Of a stretch of DNA of 64,000 nt, positions 1 through 9,589 are shown in pieces. The notes below the pieces were generated by a model, which worked only from the letters and a program-made list of their open reading frames with translations, ran no database searches and was not told the DNA's origin. Position 1 is the stretch's first letter. Each line of letters starts with the position of its first letter. The stretch is from a candidate division WOR-3 bacterium (GTDB lineage: Bacteria; Hydrothermota; Tepidihabitantia; Tepidihabitantales; Tepidihabitantaceae): positions 1 to 64,000 of the forward strand of contig JBDRTY010000002.1 in the NCBI GenBank assembly GCA_039801085.1, read 5' to 3'. The position numbers and the translations under genes were made by a program.

Positions 1-229
1 CCGGCTTGCCTGGCAGCTGCCGGCAGGAGGCAGGGTCCGGCTGACCGTCTATGATGCGAGCGGGCGGCTGGTGCGCACTATTCTGAGTGGTGAGCTGGCA
101 GCGGGCAGGTATCAGGCATACTGGGACTTGACCGATGAGCAGGGCCGGAGAGTGGCAAACGGGCTGTACCTCTGCCGGCTGGAGACGGCAGACCACAGCG
201 TTACTACCAGAGCGGTGCTGCTGCACTGA
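1..229 (+). CDS. C-terminal part of a secreted protein with sorting-type domain (partial)
   Basis: The open frame enters from the left edge and stops with TGA at 227-229, giving about 75 residues. They form one beta-sandwich repeat of the FlgD-Ig or type A sorting kind: a VYDASGRLVRTI strand pair, then a G-x-Y-x-x-x-WD turn and a final NGLYLCRLE strand. The same module closes six other proteins in this window, which suggests a shared surface-export or cell-anchoring signal. The catalytic or binding part of the protein lies outside the window, so its function cannot be told. Confidence 0.8.
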   Translation, partial: RLAWQLPAGGRVRLTVYDASGRLVRTILSGELAAGRYQAYWDLTDEQGRRVANGLYLCRLETADHSVTTRAVLLH

Positions 230-244
230 GCCGGCTTTAACAGT

Positions 245-280
245 AAAGGGGGCGGTAGAAATGCCGCCCCCTTTGATTTT
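245..280. terminator. Bidirectional intrinsic terminator
   Basis: An 11-bp inverted repeat (AAAGGGGGCGG at 245-255, CCGCCCCCTTT at 264-274) with an 8-nt loop is followed by GATTTT on the plus strand. It lies between the convergent ends of the partial protein and the GAF gene and can serve both. Confidence 0.75.
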
Positions 281-291
281 AACCGGCTTGA

Positions 292-741
292 TCAGACATG
301 CTCTGCCAGCAGTTTTGCCACCTTTTCCACCAGCTCAATCTCATCCCGGGTAAAGGCATCGGGAGCGCTGGCGTCGATTGTAATTTCACCCCAAAGTTTT
401 TCATCCCGGATAATCGGCACCACCAGTTCGGAGCGCGTCTCAGCAAAGCAGGTCAGATACCGGGCATCAGCACGGACATCCGGCACCACCTCGGTCCGCA
501 TGGTCACCGCCACGGTGCCGCAGATTCCCCTGCCCACCGGAATCTTCTCATAACCGGAGGGAAATTTCCCCTGAAACGGACCGAGCACTAGCTCCTTGCC
601 GATCAGTCTGAATATACCGACCCAGCTGAACTGGGGGAAGTGCTTCTTCAGCGCCATCACCACCCGGGCTTGAGCATCTTCACTGCGCTGGCTCGAACGG
701 AGCAGTGTCTGAATCTCATCTAGCTGCGCCTGATATTTCAT
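292..741 (-). CDS. GAF domain protein, free methionine-(R)-sulfoxide reductase-like
   Basis: This 149-residue protein is a single GAF domain. The WVGIFR, LVLGPFQG, GRGICGT, VVPDV and SELVVP blocks match the free methionine-R-sulfoxide reductase family (fRMsr/YebR), which reduces oxidised free methionine in the cytoplasm. Two of the three family cysteines can be placed (C in GICGT and C in YLTCF); the one after FQGK is replaced by a serine-containing stretch. The enzyme may therefore work with two cysteines, or be a ligand-binding relative. Its start overlaps the stop of the upstream M29 aminopeptidase by 4 bp, so the two are translationally coupled. Confidence 0.75.
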   Translation of the reverse strand: MKYQAQLDEIQTLLRSSQRSEDAQARVVMALKKHFPQFSWVGIFRLIGKELVLGPFQGKFPSGYEKIPVGRGICGTVAVTMRTEVVPDVRADARYLTCFAETRSELVVPIIRDEKLWGEITIDASAPDAFTRDEIELVEKVAKLLAEHV

Positions 742-1844
742 ATTACAAACACCCCCTCTTTCATAATCAGTTTCCCGTCACCGTAGACCGCATATCCCGG
801 CTGGCGGGTGTCGCAGATCATGTCCCAGTGAATTGCCGATTTGTTTTTCCCGCCGGATTCGGGGAGTGAGGCGCCCAGTGCCATATGGATCGTGCCGCCG
901 ATTTTCTCATCAAACAGCGTGTTTTTGGTAAACCGCTGAATTGAGTAGTTGGTACCGAACGCCAGCTCACCGACCCGCGCTGCCCCCTCATCGGTCGCAA
1001 TCATCGCCTTCAGCAGGTCCTCACCTTTATCTGCCTTTGCCTCAACCACCCGGCCCCGCTCAAAGACCAGCCGCACGCCGTTTACCTCCTTCCCCATATA
1101 AACTGCCGGAAAATGAAAATGAATCTTCCCCTCGGTCCGGTCCTCTTCCGGTCCGGTGAACACCTCGCCGTCCGGGAAGTTCACCCGGCCATCACAATTG
1201 ATCCATTTTCTGCCCCGGACTCCGAAGGTGATATCGGTACCATCACCGACAATCCGGATGGTCTTGAACCGGCTCAGCTTCCGGATCAGCCGGGCTTGAC
1301 GCCGGGAAACCTCCTGCCACTCCCGGATCGGATCGCGCTGCTCCAGCTTGCCCGCGCCATAGACAAACTCCTGATACTCAATCAGCGCCATCTCCGCATC
1401 CTGAGCTGAGGAGGGTGTCGGATAGAGCGTGCCGACCCAGCGCAGTTTTCCCGCCGCTTCGCGCCGGAGCCGGGTTTCAAACAGCGGCTTGCGGGCACGC
1501 TGAGCAATTGCCAGCCGCTTCGGATCGATATTGGTAAACTCCTTCGTGTTCCAGCCGCTCCAGACATAAAGCAGGGCATCCGCCTTTTCCACCTCCAGCC
1601 TTTCGGTCGGACTGACAAAACTCAACTGCCTTTCACTGGCATAACGGTAGAAAAGAAATGCCGCATCCGCAATCCCCACCCGCATCGTAACATAGGCACC
1701 GGTCTTGAGCGCTTCTACCAGCGCCGCCTTGTATAGCTCCTCAGCATTAGCTGGTCCGATCATCACCAGCCACTCATCCCTTTTCAGACGCAGACTGTAA
1801 TGAATCAGCACCTGCGCCAGTTTCTCAACTCTGGGATCAAACAT
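738..1844 (-). CDS. M29 family metallo-aminopeptidase (aminopeptidase T/AmpS type)
   Basis: This 368-residue cytoplasmic metallo-aminopeptidase removes N-terminal residues from peptides. Visible M29 metal and catalytic motifs are the glutamate in PDGEVFTGPEE, the glutamate in GELAFGTN, the histidine in GGTIHMALG and the HWDMI His-Asp pair near the C terminus. Length is a little below the usual 370-410. The ATG at 1844 has a strong AAAGGAGGAG ribosome binding site. It is followed by the 4-bp overlapping GAF gene and preceded by the MFS gene at 21 bp, so it probably lies in a minus-strand operon. Confidence 0.88.
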   Translation of the reverse strand: MFDPRVEKLAQVLIHYSLRLKRDEWLVMIGPANAEELYKAALVEALKTGAYVTMRVGIADAAFLFYRYASERQLSFVSPTERLEVEKADALLYVWSGWNTKEFTNIDPKRLAIAQRARKPLFETRLRREAAGKLRWVGTLYPTPSSAQDAEMALIEYQEFVYGAGKLEQRDPIREWQEVSRRQARLIRKLSRFKTIRIVGDGTDITFGVRGRKWINCDGRVNFPDGEVFTGPEEDRTEGKIHFHFPAVYMGKEVNGVRLVFERGRVVEAKADKGEDLLKAMIATDEGAARVGELAFGTNYSIQRFTKNTLFDEKIGGTIHMALGASLPESGGKNKSAIHWDMICDTRQPGYAVYGDGKLIMKEGVFVI

Positions 1845-1865
1845 CGCAACTCCTCCTTTTCATTA

Positions 1866-3236
1866 TTATCCGATCTGCCGCCGCCGGGTCAGAATAAAAC
1901 CGGCGATGCTTCCCACAACCACCAGAATTCCAAACCCGAAGAGCAGCCGCCGGCTGGAAAAGAAATTGGTCAGCTGACCGATAATCAGGGCGGACAGCGC
2001 AAAAAGCATATGCAGCAGCCAGTCCCGGGTTGAAAATATCCGTCCCCGTACCTCCTCGCCAACCGATTCATGGAGCAGGGTATCCATCCCGATATAAACC
2101 GGTGAAAGCGCCAGCCCGGCGATAAAAACCAGTGGCGCCACCGGTGCAAATGTCTTGGATACTGCCAGCCCAGCTGCTACCAGTCCCATTACCAGAAAAC
2201 ACAAAAGTATCACCTTGTGCTTTTTCACCCGGTGTCCGAACGCTCCGAACACCAGCGAGGAAATCAGCAATCCGATCGACCCAATTGCCGCCACATAACC
2301 CACCCCCTTTGTCCCCAGCCCGACACCTCCCAGCTCCCGGCTGGACTGGATCACCGGTACATACAGAACCACCACCGCTGCTCCCAGTAACACCATCAGA
2401 ATAATTGAGGAGTAGACAAAAAGCACTGCCGGCTGATTTCTCACCACCAGCAGCAGTTCCTTTACGCTCTGGATCATTTTCGACTGCTGCTTGATAAAAA
2501 GCTCCACCTCCGCCGGTTGCAAACCTGCCTTTTTTTCGCCCGCTGCCAGCCGCTTGAAAATAAAAAGCAGCGCCAGGACCGAAACAAAATAGGTCAGGGC
2601 GTCAATGTAGAACCCCGCGGTCCAGACCGGCCTGATCCCCAGCCGCAGCCAGCCCGACCAGTCGACGATCAGCCCACCGAGCACCATCCCGGCAAAGGTT
2701 GCCACCCGGCCGATGATGTTGAGAAAGGAGTTTGCACCCAGCACCTTGTCCTGGCCCACAAGATTGGGAATAATTGCCATCCGGGCGGTATTAAAAAAAA
2801 GCCCGAACAGAAAAACGAGAAAAGCGAGAAAATAAACGAGCAGGAACTGTCCGGTCAGTAGTGCCAGAAATGGAATCAGCAGTACCAGTACCGTGCGGAA
2901 CGAGTCACACACAATCATCACCTTTCTTCGGTCCCAGCGGTCAACAAGGACTCCGGCGAGCGGTCCGAACAACACTACGGGCAGTGCCACCACTACTGAA
3001 AGATAGGAGATCGCCCGGGCACTGTCCCAGCCGAATCTGCTGGAAAAAAAGGCAATCATTGCCAAGAGCGCCATGTAGTCAAGTTTGTCGCCAAACAGCG
3101 AGAATGCCTGCGAAACTGCAAAGATGACAAACTCCGGAATCTTTAGCACCGGCACGAGCTGACTCCGGCGCTTCGGGTCCAGCACCGCTTCTGGTGAAAT
3201 CTCGGCTGTAATTTTAATTTTATTTGTACTGGACAC
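1866..3236 (-). CDS. MFS transporter, 12 membrane segments (drug/siderophore exporter type)
   Basis: This 456-residue inner-membrane protein has a short charged N-terminal tail, then about 12 hydrophobic helices. The loop between helices 2 and 3 carries the MFS signature (LAGVLVDRWDRRKVM, with the G-x-x-x-D-R-x-x-R-R core), and a lysine-rich loop separates the two halves near residues 230-255. This layout resembles the MFS_3 / enterobactin-exporter branch; the substrate cannot be read from sequence. The start is GTG at 3236, and the gene overlaps the upstream glycosyltransferase by 17 bp. Confidence 0.85.
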   Translation of the reverse strand: MSSTNKIKITAEISPEAVLDPKRRSQLVPVLKIPEFVIFAVSQAFSLFGDKLDYMALLAMIAFFSSRFGWDSARAISYLSVVVALPVVLFGPLAGVLVDRWDRRKVMIVCDSFRTVLVLLIPFLALLTGQFLLVYFLAFLVFLFGLFFNTARMAIIPNLVGQDKVLGANSFLNIIGRVATFAGMVLGGLIVDWSGWLRLGIRPVWTAGFYIDALTYFVSVLALLFIFKRLAAGEKKAGLQPAEVELFIKQQSKMIQSVKELLLVVRNQPAVLFVYSSIILMVLLGAAVVVLYVPVIQSSRELGGVGLGTKGVGYVAAIGSIGLLISSLVFGAFGHRVKKHKVILLCFLVMGLVAAGLAVSKTFAPVAPLVFIAGLALSPVYIGMDTLLHESVGEEVRGRIFSTRDWLLHMLFALSALIIGQLTNFFSSRRLLFGFGILVVVGSIAGFILTRRRQIG

Positions 3237-4392
3237 TTTTCAGATGAACTCTTGGCACCGGATACCGCTCAGCGAGCTCCTGATAAAACCTTTCCACCTG
3301 TAAGGCGATATTTGCCCAGGAAAACTCCTGCGCGTGTCTTCTGCCATTTTCCCCCATCTGCCGCGCCAGCTCCGGTTCCTTGAGCAGTTTTATAATCGCC
3401 AGGGCAATCGCCTCCGGATCGCGCGGCGGAACCAGAAACCCCTCCCGTCCGTCGGTCATTACCGTCCGGTAACCGGTAATGTCAGATGCCACCACCGGCC
3501 TTGCGGTTGCCATCGCTTCCAGAAGCACAATCCCGAAACTTTCATAACCGATTGCCGGGGAGCAGAACACATCGCAGGTCCGGTAGTATCTCGGCCGCAG
3601 CTCTCCGGGAATCAGACCTGCCCAGTAAACATGAGACTCAACCTCACGGTCCAGATAATCCTTGTAGGCATAACCGAAAAGACCGGTGCCGACTACAACC
3701 AGCTGGACATCGGGAATTTCCCGGACTATCTTCGGCAGTGCCATCAGCAGATACTTCAGCCCCTTGCGGGGTTCAAACCTTCCTAAAAAAAGTATCTTCG
3801 GCCGGCCGTTATTGAGCTCCGGAATCGGCTCGACATCAGGCTTGAAAAAATCCACATCAACACCATTGGGAATAATCCGGTAATTACCCGGGAAATATTT
3901 GGCTGTTGAATCCCGGGCGGCGGTTGAGACCGCAATCAGACCATGAATTGCCCGGAAATAGGGCAGAAGCAGCGAGCGGCACAGCGCATAGCCGATGCTC
4001 TTGTCATGGCTGGCATGAAAGGTAAAAACATTGATCGCCCGGGAAACCCGCAGCGCCACCAGCGGCAGGGTCGGCGCCAGTGAGCCATGGAGATGAATCA
4101 CATCAAACCGCTCCTGCTCAAAAAAACGCTTCACCCGGGCAAAGGGACGGAACGCCACCGGTACCCGGGCAAATGATTTATTGGAACGGATCACCAGTCC
4201 CCGTCCCACCCGGAAAACCTGATCCTCATCCGGCACTTTATCCAGACAGGCAAGACTCTTTCCCCCCACCCGGGTAGTGAGAATTTTCACCGTATGCCCC
4301 CGGCGTCGAAGTTCAACCGCGAGATGATGAATATGTTCCGCAATTCCACCAATATACGGGTAATAATTATCCGATACCATGCAGATCCGCAT
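3220..4392 (-). CDS. Glycosyltransferase family 4 (PimA/PimB-like)
   Basis: This 390-residue GT-B enzyme transfers a sugar from a nucleotide-sugar donor to an acceptor, probably lipid or glycan, at the cytoplasmic face. The N-terminal half has the GGIAEHIHHLA acceptor-side loop and HLHGS. The C-terminal half has FLGRFEPRKG and the donor-binding ESFGIVLLEAMA motif with its E-x7-E spacing. Length is normal for GT4. It overlaps the MFS gene, so export and glycosylation may belong to one operon. The acceptor is unknown. Confidence 0.85.
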   Translation of the reverse strand: MRICMVSDNYYPYIGGIAEHIHHLAVELRRRGHTVKILTTRVGGKSLACLDKVPDEDQVFRVGRGLVIRSNKSFARVPVAFRPFARVKRFFEQERFDVIHLHGSLAPTLPLVALRVSRAINVFTFHASHDKSIGYALCRSLLLPYFRAIHGLIAVSTAARDSTAKYFPGNYRIIPNGVDVDFFKPDVEPIPELNNGRPKILFLGRFEPRKGLKYLLMALPKIVREIPDVQLVVVGTGLFGYAYKDYLDREVESHVYWAGLIPGELRPRYYRTCDVFCSPAIGYESFGIVLLEAMATARPVVASDITGYRTVMTDGREGFLVPPRDPEAIALAIIKLLKEPELARQMGENGRRHAQEFSWANIALQVERFYQELAERYPVPRVHLKSVQYK

Positions 4393-4435
4393 ATCAAACC
4401 TTTACGCCGGATTCCTGAGCTGTCGCCACTCTATT

Positions 4436-5650
4436 TTATCCCCCCTGCAGATAGGCTGCAAGCCCGGCCTTAAGAATTTCAACCGCCCGGACCAGAGCTT
4501 CACACTCCAGCACATAGGCAATACGCACCTCATTTCTGCCCAGTCCGGGGGTGGCGTAAAAGCCGTTCCCCGGTGCCACCATTACCGTTTCATTGTTCAC
4601 ATGAAACCGCTCCAGCATGAAGATGGCGAACCGCTCGGCGTCATCTACCGGCAGTCCCGCAATCAGATAAAATGCCCCCCGGGGTGTCGTAAATTCAACC
4701 CCCGGAATCTTCGCCAGCTCGGCACAGAGCACATCGCGCCGGCGGCGGTACTCATTACGCACCTGCTCAAAATACTCGGGCGGAATTTTTGCCGCCTCCT
4801 GTGCCGCCAGCTGGTCGATAGTCGGCGGACAGAGCCGTGCCTGTCCGAACTTCAGCATTGCGGTCATGAACTCGCGGTTTCTCGAAACCACACAGCCGAT
4901 GCGCGCCCCGCAGGCGCTGTATCGCTTGGAAATGGAATCGACCATTACCGTCCGGTCCTCCACCCCCTGCAGGTTAAGTACACTTATCGGCTTAACTTCT
5001 TCATAAACAAATTCACGGTAGACCTCATCGCCGATCAGAAACAGATTATACTCCAGCGCCAGTTCCTTCAATAGCATCATCTCCGGTTCTGTATATACTA
5101 CCCCGGTCGGATTACCGGGGTTGGAAAAGAGAATCGCCCGGGTCCTGGGGGTGATCAGTCGGACAATTTCATCCTTTCCCGGGAGAGCAAAACCCCTGGT
5201 TCGGAGGGTCGTAATCGGCACAACCTTTACTCCCGCCATGATTGCGAATCCGAGATAGTTGGTGTAGAACGGCTCTGGCACCAGAACCTCATCGCCGGGA
5301 TCGCATACCGCCTGCAAAGCAAATGCAATTGCCTCACTGCCACCGGTGGTTACCAGAATATTCCCCTCTTCAACCGCAATTCCCGCCCGGTGGTAATAGT
5401 CTACCAGCGTCCTGATATAGCTCTTCAAGCCGGCAGAGTGACCGTACTCGAGAATCTTGATATCAATCTGCCGGTAGCCATTGATAATTTGGGCCGGGGT
5501 CTCGATATCCGGCTGTCCGATGTTCAGATGATAAACCTTGATTCCCCGGGCTTTCGCCTGCTCAGCGTATGGCACCAGACGCCGGATTGGTGAAGCCGGC
5601 ATGACCCGGGCTCGCGCTGATAACCGTAACTCCTGTGTTGGGTTTATCAT
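4436..5650 (-). CDS. Class I/II PLP-dependent aminotransferase (aspartate aminotransferase-like)
   Basis: This 404-residue fold-type I enzyme transfers amino groups using pyridoxal phosphate. NPGNPTG marks the active-site asparagine region, DEVYREF carries the pyridine-binding aspartate, and SISKRYSACGARIG holds the PLP lysine, with the downstream arginine expected for the substrate carboxylate. The AKxRGxxVxxLNIGQPD opening is typical of this subfamily. The ATG at 5650 is preceded by AAAGGAGAGGAA. Amino-acid specificity cannot be decided from sequence alone. Confidence 0.88.
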   Translation of the reverse strand: MINPTQELRLSARARVMPASPIRRLVPYAEQAKARGIKVYHLNIGQPDIETPAQIINGYRQIDIKILEYGHSAGLKSYIRTLVDYYHRAGIAVEEGNILVTTGGSEAIAFALQAVCDPGDEVLVPEPFYTNYLGFAIMAGVKVVPITTLRTRGFALPGKDEIVRLITPRTRAILFSNPGNPTGVVYTEPEMMLLKELALEYNLFLIGDEVYREFVYEEVKPISVLNLQGVEDRTVMVDSISKRYSACGARIGCVVSRNREFMTAMLKFGQARLCPPTIDQLAAQEAAKIPPEYFEQVRNEYRRRRDVLCAELAKIPGVEFTTPRGAFYLIAGLPVDDAERFAIFMLERFHVNNETVMVAPGNGFYATPGLGRNEVRIAYVLECEALVRAVEILKAGLAAYLQGG

Positions 5651-5667
5651 ACTTTCCTCTCCTTTGC

Positions 5668-6942
5668 TCAGAATATAACCTTTTTCATCTCTGCTTCCGG
5701 CACCGGACCAACCGCACTGCCATAAAACCGTTCTTCAATCACCAGCTCCTCAATCAGGCTGTTGACCTGTTCCCAGGTCACCTGATTATATGCAGCGATG
5801 ATCTCCTCCCAGGTCTGAACCCGCCCCAGGATCAGATAGGCACGGCTCAGCCGGAGCATCCGGTTAATCGGGCTTTCCATTCCCATAAGCACCGCACTCC
5901 GGGTCATAACCAGCGCCCGTTCGAACTCATCGCGGCTGATCTTGTCCGTTCTGAGTCGGCGCAGCTCCTCCTTCAGCACACCGATACACCTTGCCAGTTT
6001 CTGCTGTTCTGCAGAAAGGTAAACTGCCAGCAATCCGGTATCCTGATAAAGCTCGATAAAACTGCCCACTGAATATACCAGCCCCTCCTCCTCCCGCAGC
6101 CGCTGAAACAACCGGGATGAGACGCCACCGCCGAGCGCGGTATTCAGCACCGCAAGGGCATAGCGTCTGGAATCCGCATAGGAGAACACCGGGACCGCCA
6201 GACATAAATGGACCTGAGAAATATCCGGCCGGTGACGGACAAGAAAACTCCGCTGACCGGGCAGACTGGATTGACGCACCGACTGGCCGCATTTTTGATT
6301 GCCAAAATCAGAAAGCAACGCCACCAGTTCCGTGTGATCAACCGCGCCCACCGCCACTACAACCCCGTTCTCAGCGCAGTAATGACTCTGATAGAACTCA
6401 CTCAGATCCCGGCTCGTAATCGGAGCGATGGAATCAAGAGTGCCTATAGCCGGCCGACCGAGCGGACCGTCACCGAACAGGGCTGTAAACAGTAGATTCA
6501 GCGCACAGGACTCGGGATCCTCATCCCCGGCTCTGATTTCCTCCCGGACCACCTCCTTTTCCTTGACAAGCTCCGGTCCGGCAAAGGCAGGGGCGGTGAG
6601 AATCTGGCGCATCAGGCCTACAACCACCCTGCTCTGATCTTTGGGAAACCGGGCATAAAAGCAGGTCCCCTCTTTATCGGTAAACCCGTTGAGCTCCGCA
6701 CCATGGGATTCGGCAATGATATTAATCGTTTTGGCATCCAGCTCCTCGGTTCCCTTGAAGATCATATGCTCAATCAGATGGGCGATCCCTGCCCGGTCTG
6801 GCGGGTCATCCCGCGCCCCGACACGATAGGCAAGCCCCAGCGACACTGAATGGAAATGGGGCAGTTTTTCGGTAATAACAAACATGCCACCCGGCAGCCG
6901 GGTGGCATGGATCTCCGGAATTTCCCTCTCACCCCGCTTCAT
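5668..6942 (-). CDS. M16 family zinc protease (processing-peptidase type)
   Basis: This 424-residue peptidase has the inverted zinc motif H-x-x-E-H in HLIEHMIFKGT near residue 55 and a distal zinc-binding glutamate in the VVREEI region about 75 residues later, as in M16B processing peptidases. Two homologous halves are visible; the second contains ALGGGVSSRLFQRLREEEGLVYSVGS, a block typical of the family (given here as 26 residues spanning roughly 260-285). It is a single-chain enzyme of normal length. pnp-rpsO lies just upstream on the same strand, an arrangement also known from other bacteria. Confidence 0.9.
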   Translation of the reverse strand: MKRGEREIPEIHATRLPGGMFVITEKLPHFHSVSLGLAYRVGARDDPPDRAGIAHLIEHMIFKGTEELDAKTINIIAESHGAELNGFTDKEGTCFYARFPKDQSRVVVGLMRQILTAPAFAGPELVKEKEVVREEIRAGDEDPESCALNLLFTALFGDGPLGRPAIGTLDSIAPITSRDLSEFYQSHYCAENGVVVAVGAVDHTELVALLSDFGNQKCGQSVRQSSLPGQRSFLVRHRPDISQVHLCLAVPVFSYADSRRYALAVLNTALGGGVSSRLFQRLREEEGLVYSVGSFIELYQDTGLLAVYLSAEQQKLARCIGVLKEELRRLRTDKISRDEFERALVMTRSAVLMGMESPINRMLRLSRAYLILGRVQTWEEIIAAYNQVTWEQVNSLIEELVIEERFYGSAVGPVPEAEMKKVIF

Positions 6943-6993
6943 CTTTCCACTTCACTTTAACACTGTCCGGTCAATTATTCCTCTTCCCACCTG

Positions 6994-9207
6994 TCAATGC
7001 CTGGGCCGGTGCTGATGTGTCTGACCCCGTGAACTGCCGGTTCGGGTCTGCTGCTGTGCCCTCCCAGGCCGGGGGCGCCGGTCGCTTTTCCCTGTATCAT
7101 CTGAAACCGGAATCTCTCCCCGCTCCTCCATTGCCTTTTTCCGGGACAGATTTATCCTCCCCTGCTCGTCAATCTCCACCACTTTTACCCATACCCGGTC
7201 GCCGACCTTCACCGCATCGGTCACCTGGCGGTAGCGCTCCGGTCCCAGCTGGGAAATGTGAATCATTCCCTCCTTGCCGGGCAGAATTTCCACAAACGCT
7301 CCGAAGTTCATGATCCTCGTCACCGTTCCCTGGTAAATCTTGCCCACCTCCACCTCTGCCACCAGCGACTCAATCCACTCCTTCGCCTTTCTTAAATTAT
7401 CCGGATTGGTAGCGGCAATGGTAACCGTCCCATCATCCTCGATATCAATAGTGGTATTCGTCTGGTCAATGATCTTCCGGATGGTCTTACCGCCCGGGCC
7501 AATCACGGTGCCGATTTTGTCCTTGTCAATAACAAACGAAACAATTCTCGGCGCATACTTTGAGATTTCCGGCCGCGGCCGGTCAATGCAGGCGTTCATC
7601 ACCTCCAGCACCTTCAGCCGCGCCCGGGTCGCCTGTTCCAGCGCCTCATGGAGGATGGAATAGGGCACACCGCGGAGCTTAAGATCCAGCTGAATGGCAG
7701 TTATGCCGGCACTGGTGCCCGCCACCTTGAAATCCATGTCACCATAATGATCCTCATCACCGATGATATCGGTCAGAATCCGGTACCGGCTGTCCTCCTT
7801 CACCAGCCCCATGGCAATACCGGCAACCGCCGCCTTTACCGGCACTCCCGCATCCATCATTGACAGCGATCCCGAGCAGACCGACGCCATTGAAGAACTG
7901 CCGTTGGATTCAAGAATATCCGACACAATCCTGATCGTATAGGGAAACTCCTCTTCCTTCGGCACCACCGCCTGCAATGCCCGCTCTGCCAGATCGCCGT
8001 GCCCGATCTCCCGGCGGCCAGGACCGCGCAGCATCCGCACCTCACCAACAGAAAACGGTGGAAAGTTGTAATGAAGCATGAAGGACTTCTTCTCCTCCAT
8101 CGCCAGCTCGACATCATCAATGATCTGCTCATCCGACTTTGTCCCCAGAGTCGTGGTTGCCAGTGACTGCGTCTGTCCGCGGGTGAACAGTGCTGAGCCG
8201 TGTGCTCGGGGCAGAACGCCGACCGCGCACTCAATCGGCCGGAGCTCATCCAGCGCCCGGCCATCGAGCCGCTCGCTCTTGTCCAGGATACGGTGCCGCA
8301 CATCAGCGGCAATGATTTCCTCCAGGACCGCCTGGATCGCCAGCTCCGCATCCGGGAACTTTTCACTCAGTTTCTCCACCACCTCTTTAGCGAGCTCCTG
8401 GCGCGCCTGACTCCGGCTGCGCTTATCCTTGATGTCATTGGTTGCCCGTGCCCGTTCTGCCGCCAGTTCCTGAACCGCTGCCCGGAGCTCGTCACTCATC
8501 ATCGGTGCTGCCGGCCTGACCTTCGGCTTGCCCACCGCCGCCTGCAACTCCTTCTGCAGTTCGATCGTCTGCCGGATCACAGGCAATGCCAGCTCACATG
8601 CCCGGTCAATATCACTGATCGTTACCTCGCGCGCCTGTCCGGCAATGGTCATGATCAGATCGCCCTCAATCCCGACAAACAGCATTGACATTTCCGCCTC
8701 ATCCAGCTGGCTCATCGGAGGATTACACACCAGCTGTCCGTTAATCTTTCCTACCCGGCAGGCACCAATCGGGCCCAGAAACGGAATCTCAGAAACGGTC
8801 AGCGCTGCCGACGCCGCAATCAGACTCAGAAATTCACTTTCATTCTCCATATCAGTGGATAGGAGGTAAGCGATAATCTGAGTTTCATTCCGGAAGTCAT
8901 CCGGGAACAGAGGACGGATCGGACGGTCAATCAGCCGGCAGGTCAGCGTTTCCTTGTCGCGCGGCTTCCCCTCCCGCTTGAAAAATCCGCCCGGAATCTT
9001 GCCGGCAGCATAAGCCAGCTCCCGGTAATCCACTACCAGCGGGAAGAAATCCTGATAGCTCTCAAGTGGCTGCTTGTTATAAACCGCACTTGCCAGCACC
9101 ACCGAATCGCCGTAACGGGCCAGAACCCCGCCATCTGCTTGGCGGGCAACACGGCCAAACTCCAAAGACAGGGTCCGGCCGCAGACCTCGGTCTCGACGC
9201 GGTGCAT
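6994..9207 (-). CDS. pnp: Polyribonucleotide nucleotidyltransferase (PNPase)
   Basis: PNPase degrades RNA 3' to 5' by phosphorolysis as a trimer in the RNA degradosome. Two RNase PH-like halves are present; the second holds GDEDHYGDMDFKVAGT with the metal-binding aspartates. They are followed by a KH domain (IGPGGKTIRKI) and an S1 domain (GAFVEILPGKEG). The tail is basic, rich in R, Q and H. I start at the ATG at 9207, five nt after the rpsO stop, because the alternative start at 9237 adds ten residues that do not fit the family and would overlap rpsO. The rpsO-pnp order is conserved in many bacteria. Confidence 0.97.
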   Translation of the reverse strand: MHRVETEVCGRTLSLEFGRVARQADGGVLARYGDSVVLASAVYNKQPLESYQDFFPLVVDYRELAYAAGKIPGGFFKREGKPRDKETLTCRLIDRPIRPLFPDDFRNETQIIAYLLSTDMENESEFLSLIAASAALTVSEIPFLGPIGACRVGKINGQLVCNPPMSQLDEAEMSMLFVGIEGDLIMTIAGQAREVTISDIDRACELALPVIRQTIELQKELQAAVGKPKVRPAAPMMSDELRAAVQELAAERARATNDIKDKRSRSQARQELAKEVVEKLSEKFPDAELAIQAVLEEIIAADVRHRILDKSERLDGRALDELRPIECAVGVLPRAHGSALFTRGQTQSLATTTLGTKSDEQIIDDVELAMEEKKSFMLHYNFPPFSVGEVRMLRGPGRREIGHGDLAERALQAVVPKEEEFPYTIRIVSDILESNGSSSMASVCSGSLSMMDAGVPVKAAVAGIAMGLVKEDSRYRILTDIIGDEDHYGDMDFKVAGTSAGITAIQLDLKLRGVPYSILHEALEQATRARLKVLEVMNACIDRPRPEISKYAPRIVSFVIDKDKIGTVIGPGGKTIRKIIDQTNTTIDIEDDGTVTIAATNPDNLRKAKEWIESLVAEVEVGKIYQGTVTRIMNFGAFVEILPGKEGMIHISQLGPERYRQVTDAVKVGDRVWVKVVEIDEQGRINLSRKKAMEERGEIPVSDDTGKSDRRPRPGRAQQQTRTGSSRGQTHQHRPRH

Positions 9208-9211
9208 AAAC

Positions 9212-9481
9212 CTAACCCCGCAATCCGAGACTGGCAACTATTTTCTCGTAACGGTCCTGATGATGCTTTGCCAGATACTGCAGATGCCGGCGCCGTTCAT
9301 TCACCAGCTTGATCAGCCCCCGCCGGGAATGCTTGTCCTTCTTGTGCACCTTGAGATGCTCGGTCAGCTGATTAATCCGTTCGGTCAGAATTGCAATCTG
9401 CACCTCGGGTGAACCGGTATCCCGTTCGTGCAACCGGAAGGTGGTTACCAGCTTCTGCTTCTTTTCCTTGCTTAAAGCCAT
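9212..9481 (-). CDS. rpsO: 30S ribosomal protein S15
   Basis: This 89-residue protein binds 16S rRNA helices in the platform of the small subunit. The diagnostic segments are present: [22 protein letters not shown]-x-K-D-x-HSRRGL and RRRLQYL-like ([11 protein letters not shown]). Length is exactly that of the family. The ATG at 9481 has GAGGAG six nt upstream, and the promoter at 9507-9534 reads into it. It heads the rpsO-pnp operon. Confidence 0.98.
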   Translation of the reverse strand: MALSKEKKQKLVTTFRLHERDTGSPEVQIAILTERINQLTEHLKVHKKDKHSRRGLIKLVNERRRHLQYLAKHHQDRYEKIVASLGLRG

Positions 9482-9506
9482 ATACTCCTCTTCTTTATTA
9501 TTCTAT

Positions 9507-9534
9507 ACCATAACCAAACCGTTTGCGATGTCAA
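9507..9534 (-). promoter_or_regulatory. Sigma-70-type promoter of rpsO-pnp
   Basis: TTGACA (9534-9529) and TATGGT (9512-9507) are separated by 16 nt. The start would lie about 20 nt before the rpsO ATG, leaving room for its GAGGAG ribosome binding site. Confidence 0.65.
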
Positions 9535-9542
9535 CAAGTGGA

Positions 9543-9565
9543 ACATCCCCTCCAATCCGGGATGT
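9543..9565. terminator. Hairpin downstream of the AAA ATPase gene, weak terminator candidate
   Basis: A 7-bp perfect stem (ACATCCC 9543-9549 / GGGATGT 9559-9565) lies between the AAA ATPase stop and the rpsO promoter. No U-run follows on either strand, so intrinsic termination is uncertain. Confidence 0.3.
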
Positions 9566-9589
9566 CATCTCCGTTACCCGCACCAGCAC